A DNA stretch of 64,000 nucleotides, taken from assembly GCA_963770375.1 (NCBI GenBank), contig CAVYPM010000018.1:1-64000 (forward strand). The letters run 5' to 3'. Each line of letters begins with the position of its first letter. Position 1 is the stretch's first letter. Source of the stretch: DASVBE01 sp963770375. Its GTDB lineage: Bacteria; Actinomycetota; Actinomycetes; Streptosporangiales; Streptosporangiaceae. Both the position numbers and the translations under genes were made by a program. Of this stretch, positions 42,736 through 52,261 are shown one piece after another. The notes under the pieces were generated by a model. The model did not search any database. It was not told where the DNA came from and saw only the letters and a list, made by a program, of their open reading frames with translations.

Positions 42736-45640
42736 TTAACTAGGCTGTTTTCCGGAATCTGGGAGGCCAAGAATCCCGAGCGGGCTGGGCGCAGAGAACC
42801 CGACGCGCAGTACCCGGCTGCCGTCGGCCAGCCTCGTGACCTCGATCGTCGAGGCGAGGTAGGGGGCGCGCTGCGCGCGCAGGAACGACAGCGCGGCCGC
42901 GAGATAGCTGCTGGCGCTGGTGCCGTCGGGCACGGCAAGATCCATGCTGCGCAGCGGGACGCCGGGCGCGGCGCCGGGAGCCGCGGGGCTGAACGAGGCG
43001 ATCCGCACCTCGTGGACCTGGGCGGCCAGCGGGGCCAGCGAGATCAGCAGCCGGGAGTCGACCTGGCCGCTGGCGATGTCCGCCCGCGCGGCCGGCGAGG
43101 TGGTGATCCGCGGGTTGCCGAGCAGTTCCTGCCCGGTCAGCCGGCGGGCCCGCTGGTCGGCCTGCAGCGCCTTGTCGTAGGCCAGGGCGCCGTCCGCGGC
43201 GATGACCAGGATCTGGATCCGGGCGGTACCGGAGCCGAAGGAGGCGATCGCGACCGGCGCGTACTCGTCCTTGAGCCGGGGCCCGAAGTAGTTGCGGACC
43301 GCGGCGTCAGCGATGACCACGGCCGACCCGAGCGGGTCGTTGGCGGCCGACGCAATCCTCAGCATGCTGCCCGCCGGGAACCCGTGCTGCTTGAGCACGT
43401 TGCACATCACCGGGTCGCAGGCCACGATCGCGCCGTGGCTGACCTCCGTGGTGACCCACGCGGCGGCCTCGCTGCGGGTCGCGGCGGCCGCGGCCACCGC
43501 GCCGCCCGTCGGGTGAGCCGGGTGGCCGCTGGCGGCCGGCGAGTTCCGCCCGATCAGCCGCATGGTCAGCGCGCCCGCCGCGAACACCACGATGACCAGC
43601 CCGATCACGGCGGCCAGCCGCCACCGTGACCGCTTCGGCCGGCCTGCCTGGCCGGCCCGCTGCCGCCGCCGCTCGAACCACAGCCGGATCGTGGTCCGCA
43701 CCACGCTCGGCCAGGACGGCTGTTTCTCCGCTGCCCGCACCCACGGAGGCGTGTCTGCTGGGGCCGACGAGGCCGCTGAAGCCGGTGAGGCGGGCGGGGC
43801 AGCCGGGGCTGGCGCTGATGAGGCGGATGGGGCTGGTGAGGCGGATGGGGCAGCCGCAGCGGGCGGATCCGCCGCCTGCGCTGCGGTCGGCTGGGCGCCG
43901 CTGCCACTCAGCTCACCCCGGTCCGCAGGGCCGGCATCCGATGCCTCACCAGGCTCATCAGCCCCAGCGGGCCAGCCCGGCACAGCCATCCGGGGCGCAG
44001 CAGCAGCGGCCACCCCCGCCGCCGCGGTCTCGGTGACCGGCGGCTCGTGACGCACGCTGGGCCCGCCAGCATCCTGAGCAGACGACCGTCCCGCGGCCGG
44101 CCCAGGCTTATCGCCGCTGGCCACGGTGGCTGCGCGGCCCGCAGCCGGAGGCTGCTCCGCAGCTGGCCCGGGCCCGTCGCCGCTGGCCACGACGGCGCTA
44201 GTCACCGTAGCCGCGTGACCCGCAGCAGGCCCCGGCTTATCGCCGCTGGCCACGGCGGCCGTGCGGCCCGCAGCCGGAGGCTGCTCCGCGGCCGGCCCGG
44301 CTGGCCGCCGCTGGCCGCAGTAGTCTCGCGACCGGCAGGCGGGACCGATGCCACGGCCGGTGGCGGTTCCGCTGGGGTTCCGCAGCCACCTCGGGCTTAT
44401 CGCCGCTGGCCACGGTGGCTGCGCGAGCCGCAGCCGGAGGCTGTTCCGCAGCCGGCCCCGGCTGGCCGCCACTGGCTACGACGGGGCTGGTCACAGTAGC
44501 CCCATGGTCCGCAGGCGGGACCGGTTCTGCGGCCGGCCCCGGCTTGTCGTCGCTGGCCATAGCGGCCGCGCCGGGCAGTTCCGCGGCCGCGTCCGGGCCA
44601 TCGAGTCCCGCCGGGGCCGCGTCGCCGGGACGGGATGGCTCCTCCGGCCGCGGCGCGGGCGGGCTGGTCTGGGTGGCCGGGGCGGTGCGCATCCCCGGCC
44701 GTGGCGCGGGAACCCCGGGCCGGGTGGCGGGACTGTCCGCGCTGGCCGCCGGTTCGTCATCGGTGCGTTCCGCGGGCTCGCCCGGGTCCGCCGCGGCGAG
44801 CGCCACAGGCGGCGCGGGACGGATCGCCTCAGGCGCGTCCCGGTCCGCCGCGGCGGTCTCCTCCGCGCGCGGTCCGGAGCCTGGCTCCGCGTCCCGGCCC
44901 GTCAACGTCGCCTCCTGGGCGGATGATGTCCCCTCGCCGGACGACGCTACCTGAACAGGCCCGCTTTCCGCCGAAGGTGCCCCATCTGCGGCCTTCTCCC
45001 CGGTTCGGGCGGACCCGGGCCGCTGGGCCGGAACCTCTGGGCCTCCTGCCTGACCCGCTGCCTCCGGCTCAGCCTCAATCCGCGCCGCCTCCCCGGCCGG
45101 CTCGTCCGGCTGAGCCGCCGCCGCGGCGGCGGCCGGAGCGGCAGAGCGGGCCGCCTGGTCAGCCGTTGCCGGCGGCTGCTCTGCCAATGACTCCCCTTGC
45201 TCTGCCGAGGGCTCCCCTTGCTCTGCTGAGGGCTCCCCCTCGTCAGCGGGCGGGGCCACCTTGGGTTCAGCCTCCCACGATGCCTGCTTACCGGCCTCGT
45301 CACCCCCGTTTACCAGGGAAAATGCCGCTTCCGCCCGCTCGTTCCCGGGTCCCGCGGGAGCCGCCTCAGCCTTCTTGTCCGCGGTCTGCCTGGCCTCTGG
45401 CGGCTCGTCCGCCGCCGTGGGCAGGTAGTCAGGGGCGGGCTCGATCTGCGGGGTGAGGCGGAAGTCAGGAGGCGGGAGTGAGTCGCCGGGGCGCTGGCGT
45501 TCGGACGGCCGCGGCGGTGAATCGCCGGCCGGCGGCCGGCTCTGCATGGTCCGCCGCTTTCGCTGGCTAGAAGGCAGGGCTTTTTTCAGCCGGCGCTCAG
45601 CTAGCCAGCCCGACAGCGGGCCATGGTTCTGATCTCCCAC
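42736..45640 (-). CDS. Long disordered single-pass membrane protein with extracytoplasmic domain
   Basis: About 965 residues. After MGDQNHGPLSGWLAERRLKK comes a roughly 650-residue Pro/Ala/Glu-rich cytoplasmic part with internal repeats (SAEQGEP; VASGDKPGPAA). A basic juxtamembrane region and one membrane helix (LAAVIGLVIVVFAAGALTM) follow, then an about 270-residue outer domain with a Cys pair (IVACDPVMCNVLKQHGFPAG), VVIADAAVRNYFGPRLKDEY and RIQILVIAADGALAYDKAL. Frame breaks near 44370 and 44290 lie in the repeats; an intermediate third frame (VASVPPAGRETTAASGGQPG) gives the most natural reading. It ends 75 bases before DUF4397, so it may share the sortase operon. No function is recognised. 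Confidence 0.75.
44100..44520. repeat. Intragenic tandem repeats of the disordered protein
   Basis: Roughly three copies of a block of about 110-130 bases encoding PGPAAEQPPAAxRAATVASG then DKPGPAA and ATVTSxVVASG. The copies are in the minus-strand gene and the frame breaks of that gene fall between them. Such arrays vary in copy number between strains and are prone to misassembly. Confidence 0.75.
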
Positions 45641-45898
45641 TGGCCTTAACCCCCACGAGGCCGCTTACGGGTATAAACGCCTCCGGACACTGCCCGCCCA
45701 GCATAGAGCTAACCGGCGGCCGCGCGGAAATACTCTCTTGTCACCAGACCGCTAGGGACACCGGTGTCGCCCGTGCAAGAACCGGCATGCATGGTGCATA
45801 AATCCGCTGGCCTGCAGCGGAACCTGCGTGATCGGCCACGCAATTCCGTAATCCGTGATCCTTCTCCGCTGAGCGCAGCGGCGGATTGCCATGAAAAT
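45641..45898. other. 258-base intergenic region, no gene
   Basis: Less GC-rich than its surroundings, as expected for a promoter of the long membrane-protein gene (minus strand). A small hairpin TCCGCTG-gcctg-CAGCGGA lies near 45803-45821. Nothing else was recognised. Confidence 0.4.
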
Positions 45899-47211
45899 TC
45901 AGGCTCGCAGACGGGGTTCGGCCGCCAGCCGTTCATACACGGCCAGCGCGGTGTCCACCGCGTCCGCCGCGGACGGGAGCCCGGCTCCGCGGGCCCGGGC
46001 GGCGGCGGCGAGCCGGGCGGCCAGCGCGGGGTCGTCCAGCACGGCCTGCACCGCGGCGGACAGCGCGCGGGCGTCTCCGGCCGGCACCAGCAGGGCCGCG
46101 TCCTCGCCGGTCAGCTCGGGGATCCCGCCGACCCGGGAAGCCACGACCGGCCGCCCGGCCACCAGCGCCTCCTGGACGATCAGCGCCCGGGCCTCCCAGT
46201 GGCTGGGCACCACGACCAGGTCGGCCGCGGCCAGCAGCGCGGGTACGTCCCGGCGCGCGCCGAGGAACCTGACGTCGGTTCCGTGGCGCTGGGCCGCCGC
46301 GGCCAGCTCGCCCGCGAGCGGGCCCTCCCCGGCGATGGCGACCAGCGGGCGCGGGTCGCGCTGCTGCCAGGCCCCGGCCGCGGCCAGCAGCACGCCGAAC
46401 CCTTTCTGCTCGGCCAGCCGGCCAACGGCCAGCACCACGGGCCGGTCGCCCGCGGCCAGGTCAGCCCTGGCCCGGGCGACGTCCGCCGCTGTGGGCGGGG
46501 TCGCGGCCGGGGCCGGGACCACGGCTCTTCCGACGCCGCTGGCGCCCAGCCGCCGCATCCGGCCGGCCAGGTCGGGTGACGCGCACAGCACGGCGTCGGC
46601 CCGCCTGGCGACCACCCGCTCCAGGCCGCGGTAGACCAGGCCCGCGGCCAGGCCACGGGGCGGCGCGTTGTGCATGGTGACGACGAGCGCGGGCACCAGC
46701 CCGGCCGGGCCGCGCCCCCGGGGGCCGAGGGCGAGCGCGGCGAACGCCCCGGCCCGGGTCCCGTGCGCGTGCACGACCTGCGGGTCCTCGGTAGCCAGCA
46801 AGCGCCGCAGCCGCCGGACCGCGCTCGCGTCCCGGCCCGGCCGCGGCCGGTCCGCGATCTCCACGGCCCCGAACCGGATCCCGCGGCCCGGCCCGGCCGC
46901 CGCCAGCCCCAGCCGCCACTTCGTCCCGCGACGATGTGCCATCGCCGGGCTATAGGCCGGGCGATGGCCATCGTCGCGTCGGCGGGGGCGGTCAGCCCGG
47001 GGGCACCCGGTTCCGCGGCTACGGGGCCGTCCGGCGCATCCGGGTCCGCCGGGGCCGGGGCGCCGGGGAAGAACTGGCTGAGCGTGGCCGACGGGCCGAA
47101 CACGGCCACGCTCATGCCCCTGGCGTCCGCGCCATCGGCCAGCATCGCGGCGTGGTAGCCGGTGCCCGCCGCCGCGGTGGCCAGTACGTAGCAGATCCGC
47201 AGCCGGGTCAC
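45899..47211 (-). CDS. GT-B glycosyltransferase (family 4 type), one frame break
   Basis: GTG 47211 overlaps the murJ stop (GTGA) and opens RLRICYVLATAAAGTGYHAA. Near 46945 the frame shifts. The remainder carries QVVHAHGTRAGAFAALAL, RPVVLAVGRLAEQKGFGVLL, AIAGEGPLAGEL and VVPSHWEARALIVQEALVAG with the GT4 E-x7-E glutamates, then RPVVASRVGGIPEL. It transfers a sugar from a nucleotide donor, probably to a lipid-linked or envelope acceptor given its place after a WecA/MraY-like gene and murJ. Last gene of the long minus-strand operon. Confidence 0.85.
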
Positions 47212-48866
47212 GGGCGGCCTCGCCGGTACAGCCGGGCGGCCACCACAGCCAGGTCGTCGCGGTCGATCAGGAACGCGACGGCCGCGAACCCGGCCACCGC
47301 CACCAGCGCCGCCGCGGCCGCCAGCGCCACGTTCGGCAGCGCCCCGGACACCGGCACCACCGCCGACACGGCGCCCGCCGACACGGCCCCGGCCACCGCG
47401 CCGGCCAGCGCGGCCAGCCCGGCCCGGGCGGTGCCCGCCACCGCGGCCGGGCCCCGGGCCCGGCGGACCGCGATCAGCCCGGCCAGGCCCGCGACGGTCA
47501 GGCCCACCGTGTTGCCGCCGCCGAGCACCGGGACCACCCAGCGGGCCGGGACCAGCAGCACCGCGGCCACGTCGGCGGCGATGACCAGCAGCCAGCCCGC
47601 GGACATGATCACCGCCGCGGTGCGGTTCCGCCCGTCGGCGAGCAGCACCCGGGTCTGGCAGGCGGCCAGGCCGTAGCCGAGCAGTCCGGGCGCGAACGCG
47701 GCCAGCGCCACCGCCAGCGGGGTCACCTGGCCCGCGGCCGAGGCGAACACCCGGGCCACCGGCACCGCGGCGCCGGCCAGCAGCGCTGCGCCCGCGCCCG
47801 AGGCGAGCAGCACGGCCCGGGCCGAGCCCGCCGCGGTGCTGTTGAACTCGGTGCCGTCGAACTCTGGCCCGCGGCGGGCGGACAGCACCGGGAACGCGCT
47901 GATCGCGATGGGTATCGCCAGCACCGCGTAGGCCGCGGTGAAGACCTGCCAGCCGTAGCCGTACAGCACCACCGCGCCGCTGCCGCCCTGCCCGTTGGCC
48001 AGCCGGGTCACCACCAGCACCGAGATGTCCTGCGCGGTCAGCGCGGCCAGGCCCGCGGCGGCCAGCGCCACCGCCCGCCGGGCCACCCCGGGCGGGAACC
48101 GCAGCGCGGGCCGGACCCGCAGGCCCAGCCGCCAGACCGGGACGAGCGCGGTCAGCGCCAGCGCGGCCACCCCGGCCGTGGTGCCCACCGACAGGGTCAG
48201 CTCGGCGGCGGTGGGCAGCCCGGCCAGGTGCCGGACGTAGTCCTCGCCGAGCGGCACGAACACCAGGTAGGCGGCGATGACCACGATGCTGGACAGCACC
48301 GGCGCGACGGCCGGCGCGGTGAACCGGCGGTGCGCCTGGAGGATGCCGAACAGCACCACCGCCAGCCCGTAGAGCAGGACCTGCGGGGCGAACACGACCA
48401 GCATCTGGGTCGCGGTCGCGACCAGGGTGGCGTGCGAGCAGCCCGGCACCCGGGCCGGGATCAGCAGCCCGGCGACCGGCCCGGACAGGGCCACGAGCGC
48501 CACGCTGACCGGCACCAGGATGAGCACGGTCCAGCAGAGCAGGGCCGAGCTGGTCCGGCTGACCTCGGCCCGGGCGGCCGGGTCGGCCGCCTTCTCCGCG
48601 GGCCCGGCCAGCACCGGGACCATGATCGAGGTCAGCGCGCCGCCGAGCACGATGTCGTAGATGACGTTCGGCACCTGGTTGGCGGTGGTGTACGCGGTGC
48701 CCAGGCAGAACGCCTGGACGGTGTGCGCGAACACCAGCTGGCGGCCCAGGCCGACGACCCGGGCCGCCACGGTCAGCCCGCCGATCAGCACGGCCGCGCC
48801 GCCGATGCCCCGGGCCGCAGGCCGCGTGCCCCCGGGCTCGGTCACCGGCGCGGCCGGGCCGGTCAC
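47208..48866 (-). CDS. murJ: MurJ/MviN-family lipid II flippase
   Basis: 552 residues, multi-pass membrane protein of the MOP superfamily. Family features: RVVGLGRQLVFAHTVQ and VPNVIYDIVLGGALTSIMVP in the first helices, then repeated hydrophobic segments (about 14). MurJ moves lipid-linked peptidoglycan precursors or related polyprenyl oligosaccharides across the membrane. This copy lacks the cytoplasmic kinase-like extension of mycobacterial MviN. It may be an accessory flippase for the product of the adjoining glycosyltransferases rather than the essential one. GTG 48866 overlaps the stop of the upstream gene. Confidence 0.85.
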   Translation of the reverse strand: MTGPAAPVTEPGGTRPAARGIGGAAVLIGGLTVAARVVGLGRQLVFAHTVQAFCLGTAYTTANQVPNVIYDIVLGGALTSIMVPVLAGPAEKAADPAARAEVSRTSSALLCWTVLILVPVSVALVALSGPVAGLLIPARVPGCSHATLVATATQMLVVFAPQVLLYGLAVVLFGILQAHRRFTAPAVAPVLSSIVVIAAYLVFVPLGEDYVRHLAGLPTAAELTLSVGTTAGVAALALTALVPVWRLGLRVRPALRFPPGVARRAVALAAAGLAALTAQDISVLVVTRLANGQGGSGAVVLYGYGWQVFTAAYAVLAIPIAISAFPVLSARRGPEFDGTEFNSTAAGSARAVLLASGAGAALLAGAAVPVARVFASAAGQVTPLAVALAAFAPGLLGYGLAACQTRVLLADGRNRTAAVIMSAGWLLVIAADVAAVLLVPARWVVPVLGGGNTVGLTVAGLAGLIAVRRARGPAAVAGTARAGLAALAGAVAGAVSAGAVSAVVPVSGALPNVALAAAAALVAVAGFAAVAFLIDRDDLAVVAARLYRRGRP

Positions 48867-49896
48867 GGCACGGCAGTCGGCCGGGCCGGATCCACGACGG
48901 GGATCGGCCCCGTTTCCGCGTTCGCCACCGCGGCGGCTTCGGCCGCTGACGGCCCAGCCCCTGAAGGCTCAGCCCCTGACGGCTCAGCCCCTGACGGCTC
49001 AGCCCCGGCAGGCCAGCCGGGGCGGGCTCGGCCGGGGCCGGCGCGGGCGGGCGGCGGCCGAGCATGTCCAGCTTGTTCAGCGCCGGGGTCCGGGCGATCA
49101 CCTTGGTGAAGCTCACCTTCTCGCTGGCCGCGGTCAGCCCGACCACGCCGGCCAGCACGGCCAGCCGCGCGGACCGCGGCAGGCCGGCCGCGACGGCCGC
49201 GCCGAGCAGCGCGCCCAGCGCGTTCGCGCCCGCGTCGCCGAGCATGGCCCGCTCGCCGAGGTCCTCGGGCAGCAGGGCCAGCGCCGGGCCGACGGCCGCG
49301 GCCGCGGCCGACCTGGCTGCCTGACCGCGCGCCCGGCCGGCCGCCGGGCTGCCCGCGGCGAGCAGCGCGGCCCAGGCCAGCGTGACCTTGCTGGCCCGGC
49401 CCGGGCGCAGGTCGAACAGGTTCAGCAGGTTGGCGCTGCCGGCCACCAGGCCCGTGTTGATGACCTTGTCCACGGCCGGGCCGCCGAGCAGCGCGCTGGC
49501 CGCGGCGCCGGTCGCGCCGATGCCGGCCAGCTTGACCATCCCGCTGGTGACCTCGCCGTGCGCCAGCGCGGTCAGGTGCCCGCGGAAGCCGCGGCTCTTG
49601 CCGCTGCCGGCCAGGTCGTCGTAGCAGCCGAAGCCGGCCGCGCCCGCGGCGGCCAGGGCCAGCGCGGCCCGGGTCCGGCCGGGCAGGCCCGGCACGGCCA
49701 GCGCGGCGGCGATCGCGCCCGCGGCCGCCGCGGGGCCCTCGAGCAGGGTGACCGGCTCACCGCGGTGGTTGGTCCTGGCCCAGCGCTCGGTGCCGCCGGG
49801 CGCGCGGCGGCGCAGCCCGGCGTAGGCCGCGCGGGCCGCGGCCGCGCCCGCCACGGCCCCGGTGACCGCCGGGGCGGCGGTCCGGGCCCGCCTCAC
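48863..49896 (-). CDS. WecA/MraY-type phosphoglycosyltransferase-like membrane protein, one frame break
   Basis: A polytopic polyprenyl-phosphate sugar-1-phosphate transferase-like protein. Motifs: GCYDDLAGSGKSRGFRGHL (the DDxxG region), AGSANLLNLFDLRPGRASKV (NxxNxxD-like) and ERAMLGDAGANALGALLGAA. Such enzymes start lipid-linked glycan synthesis. The C-terminal tail contains 15-bp repeats encoding AEPSG; near 49010 one base is missing and the natural end AAVANAETGPIPVVDPARP is reached in the other frame, TGA 48863-48865. GTG 49896 overlaps the mctB stop. Its operon with murJ and a GT4 enzyme suggests one glycan pathway. Confidence 0.78.
48946..49005. repeat. 15-bp tandem repeat in the WecA/MraY-like gene
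   Basis: Four units of 15 bases (48946, 48961, 48976, 48991), consensus CTGACGGCTCAGCCC. On the coding strand they read as AEPSG pentapeptides in the cytoplasmic tail; the frame break of that gene is just beside the array. Confidence 0.85.
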
Positions 49897-51004
49897 CGCT
49901 GCGCCCCGGTGGCGGCAGCCGAGCGGTGCGGCGCGGGCGACCGGCGGCCGGCGGGCCGCTTGCCCGCCCCGGCGCGGTGCTTCTTGTTGTGCTTCGCGGT
50001 GGCCTGGCCGCTGCTGGCCGGCGACGGGGTGGTGCTGGGCGACGGGGTCGGCAGCGGGCTGGGCACCGCGCTGTTGCCGTACGCGGCGGGCTTGTGACCG
50101 GCCAGCAGCTCGCTGAGCGCGTAGATCACTGTGATCTGCCCGGTCTCGTAGTTGGCGTTATCCACGCTGGACACCTGAATTCCTGTATCTCCGCTGGTCA
50201 GCTCGTCGATGGCGCTGCCAGGCCCGGATCCGGCCGGGAATGAGCCGGCCAGCACCGTACCGCGCCCGGCGGCGTTCAGCTTCGCGGTCAGCGAGAGCAG
50301 CGCGGTATTGGCCGGGTTGCCGTCGCCGGACGCGGGCGGCGCGGCCGGGGCGATGACCACGGCCATGGTGGCCGCGCTGATCGTGCCCGGGGTGGCCTGC
50401 AGGTAGCCCTGCTGGGCGAAGCCCGCCAGGATGGACCGGGTCTGGGCGGGCGGGACCGTGCCCGGCTCCTGGGCCAGCAGCGCCGCGGCGAGCACCGCGG
50501 AGGCCTCGGACTGGCCGGCCAGCTGCGGGTCGTCGCCCTGCTGGGTGGCGCCCGCGGTGGTCACCGTGCCGGCCGGGGCCAGCTGCTGGGCCAGCGCGGT
50601 CAGGTTGCTCTCGGTGGTCGCGCTGGTGTCGAAGAACTGCTGGTTCAGCCCGACCTGGCCGGCCACCGTGGCGCCGGCCTGGTGGATCGCGGTGGTCAGC
50701 CCGGCCACCACGGCGCCGTCCGCGCCGGGCGCGGTGACCAGCACCACCTGCTCCCCCGGCAGCAGCCCGCCGAGCAGCCGCGGGGCCGTTCGCGGTGACG
50801 AAGTTCGGCGTCCCCGGACAGCCGGCTGGCCTGCAGGTTGTTCTGCGCGCGCAGGTTGTCGGCGGTACTGCGCAGCTTCGCCTCGGTGCTCTGCAGGCCG
50901 CGGGTCAGCGGCCCGTTCAGCGCGGTGGTGCCCAGCACGATGCCGACGGCCAGCGCGAGGAACACCGCGACGAGGGAAACCAGGTGATAGCGGAAATCAA
51001 TCAT
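49893..51004 (-). CDS. mctB: MctB/SteB-type membrane protein, one frame break
   Basis: About 370 residues. N-terminal anchor MIDFRYHLVSLVAVFLALAV, a coiled-coil stretch (LQSTEAKLRSTADNLRAQNN) and an extracytoplasmic domain. Near 50795 one base too many breaks the frame; the other frame continues QVVLVTAPGADGAVVAGL. The tail is Pro/Ser/Lys-rich. The mycobacterial homologue (Rv1698) was described as a copper transport protein; corynebacterial SteB pairs with SteA in cell division. It starts one base into the steA stop (TGATG), so the pair is coupled. Confidence 0.85.
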
Positions 51005-52200
51005 CAGAAGAGACCGGTCAGCCAGTAGGTGAAGGTGTCCCACTCGGCCAGGAAGAACCCGATGAGGACCTTGATCGCCCCGGATACCGAGGCCGCCGCG
51101 AGCACCGCCACCAGGGCGGCCAGCACCAGGGTGAACAGGGCCCAGCCGGAGATCCGGCTCCGGTACAGCCGGCTGACGCCCTTCGCGTCGACGATCTTGT
51201 CGCCGACTTTCATCCGGGTCAGCACCGCACTGGCCATGCCGGCCCGGCCTTTCTCCAGGAACTCGGCCATGGAGAAGCGCATCCCCACGGCCACGATCAG
51301 CGTGGCGCCAAGCTCATCGGCGAGGAGCACGGCGAGATCCTCGCTGGTCCCGGTGGCCGGGCAGAGCACCGAGGGCAGGCCAAGGTCCTGTACCCGGGTC
51401 AGCCCCGGGGCTACGCCGTTCGGGTAGGCGTGCACGGCCAGTTCGGCCCCGCCGGCCAGCGCGTCGTCCGACACCGAGTCCATGTCGCCGACGATCAGGT
51501 CCGGCTTGTAGCCGGCCTCGAGCAGCGCGTCCGCGCCGCCGTCCACGGCCACCATGACCGGCTTGAACTCGCGGATGTAGGCGCGCAGCGCGAGCAGGTC
51601 GTCGCGGTGCCGGTAGCCGCGGGCGATGACCAGGACGTGCTTGCCCTCCATCGCCGTGCGCAGCTCGGGCGGCCGGATCCCGCCCTCGATGAGCATCTCG
51701 GAGTCGCGGCTGATGTACTCGATCGTGTTCGCGGCGAACGCCTTGAGCTGGTCGGCGAGCCCGGCCTTGGCCGCGGCCATGGCCGACCGGACCGAGTCGG
51801 CGTCCTGCACGGTGCCCTTGGCCAGCACTTCCTCGCCGTCGTACAGCGTGCCGCCGTCGAGCCGGATCGGCTGGCCTTCCCTGATGTGCTCGAACAGGTC
51901 GGGGCCGACGTCGTCGACGAGCGGGATGCCGGCCTCGAGCAGCAGCTGCGGGCCCATGTTCGGGTAACGCCCGCTGATGCTCACCGCGGCGTTGACCACC
52001 GCGGCGACCTCGTGCTGGATGAGCGCCTCCGCGCTGACCCGGTCCAGGTCGGTGTGGTCGATGACGGCGATGTCGCCGGGGCGCAGCCGCTTGGTGAGGT
52101 TCTTGGTGCGCTTGTCCATCCGCGCCGTCGCCGAGACGCCGGGCAGGCTGACGGGCCTGTTCCGGCGGAACCCGGGAAGCTTGCGGAAGGCAGCTGTCAT
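51004..52200 (-). CDS. steA: SteA, cell-division thiamin-pyrophosphokinase-like protein
   Basis: 398 residues. N-terminus MTAAFRKLPGFRRNRPVSLP, then TARMDKRTKNLTKRLRPGDI. The central domain resembles thiamin pyrophosphokinase (VAVDGGADALLEAGYKPDLI, VGDMDSVSDDALAGGAELAV, CPATGTSEDLAVLLADELGA). Two C-terminal hydrophobic spans lie around ALFTLVLAALVAVLAAASVS and VLIGFFLAEW. In corynebacteria SteA/SteB help complete cytokinesis and influence envelope properties. ATG 52200; the longer open frame is not supported. Conserved order nadK-recN-steA-mctB matches Rv1695-Rv1698 of M. tuberculosis. Confidence 0.92.
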   Translation of the reverse strand: MTAAFRKLPGFRRNRPVSLPGVSATARMDKRTKNLTKRLRPGDIAVIDHTDLDRVSAEALIQHEVAAVVNAAVSISGRYPNMGPQLLLEAGIPLVDDVGPDLFEHIREGQPIRLDGGTLYDGEEVLAKGTVQDADSVRSAMAAAKAGLADQLKAFAANTIEYISRDSEMLIEGGIRPPELRTAMEGKHVLVIARGYRHRDDLLALRAYIREFKPVMVAVDGGADALLEAGYKPDLIVGDMDSVSDDALAGGAELAVHAYPNGVAPGLTRVQDLGLPSVLCPATGTSEDLAVLLADELGATLIVAVGMRFSMAEFLEKGRAGMASAVLTRMKVGDKIVDAKGVSRLYRSRISGWALFTLVLAALVAVLAAASVSGAIKVLIGFFLAEWDTFTYWLTGLF

Positions 52201-52261
52201 CGTTAAGCAATATTGCCAGATGGTGGAGGCAGGGGGTTCCGCATCGGCCCCGGCCGGGTTA

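Noticed and set aside
46180..49896. 1238-residue minus-strand open frame
   Set aside because: It is the start of the WecA/MraY-like gene, then a shadow of murJ, then the first part of the glycosyltransferase; high GC keeps the frame open.
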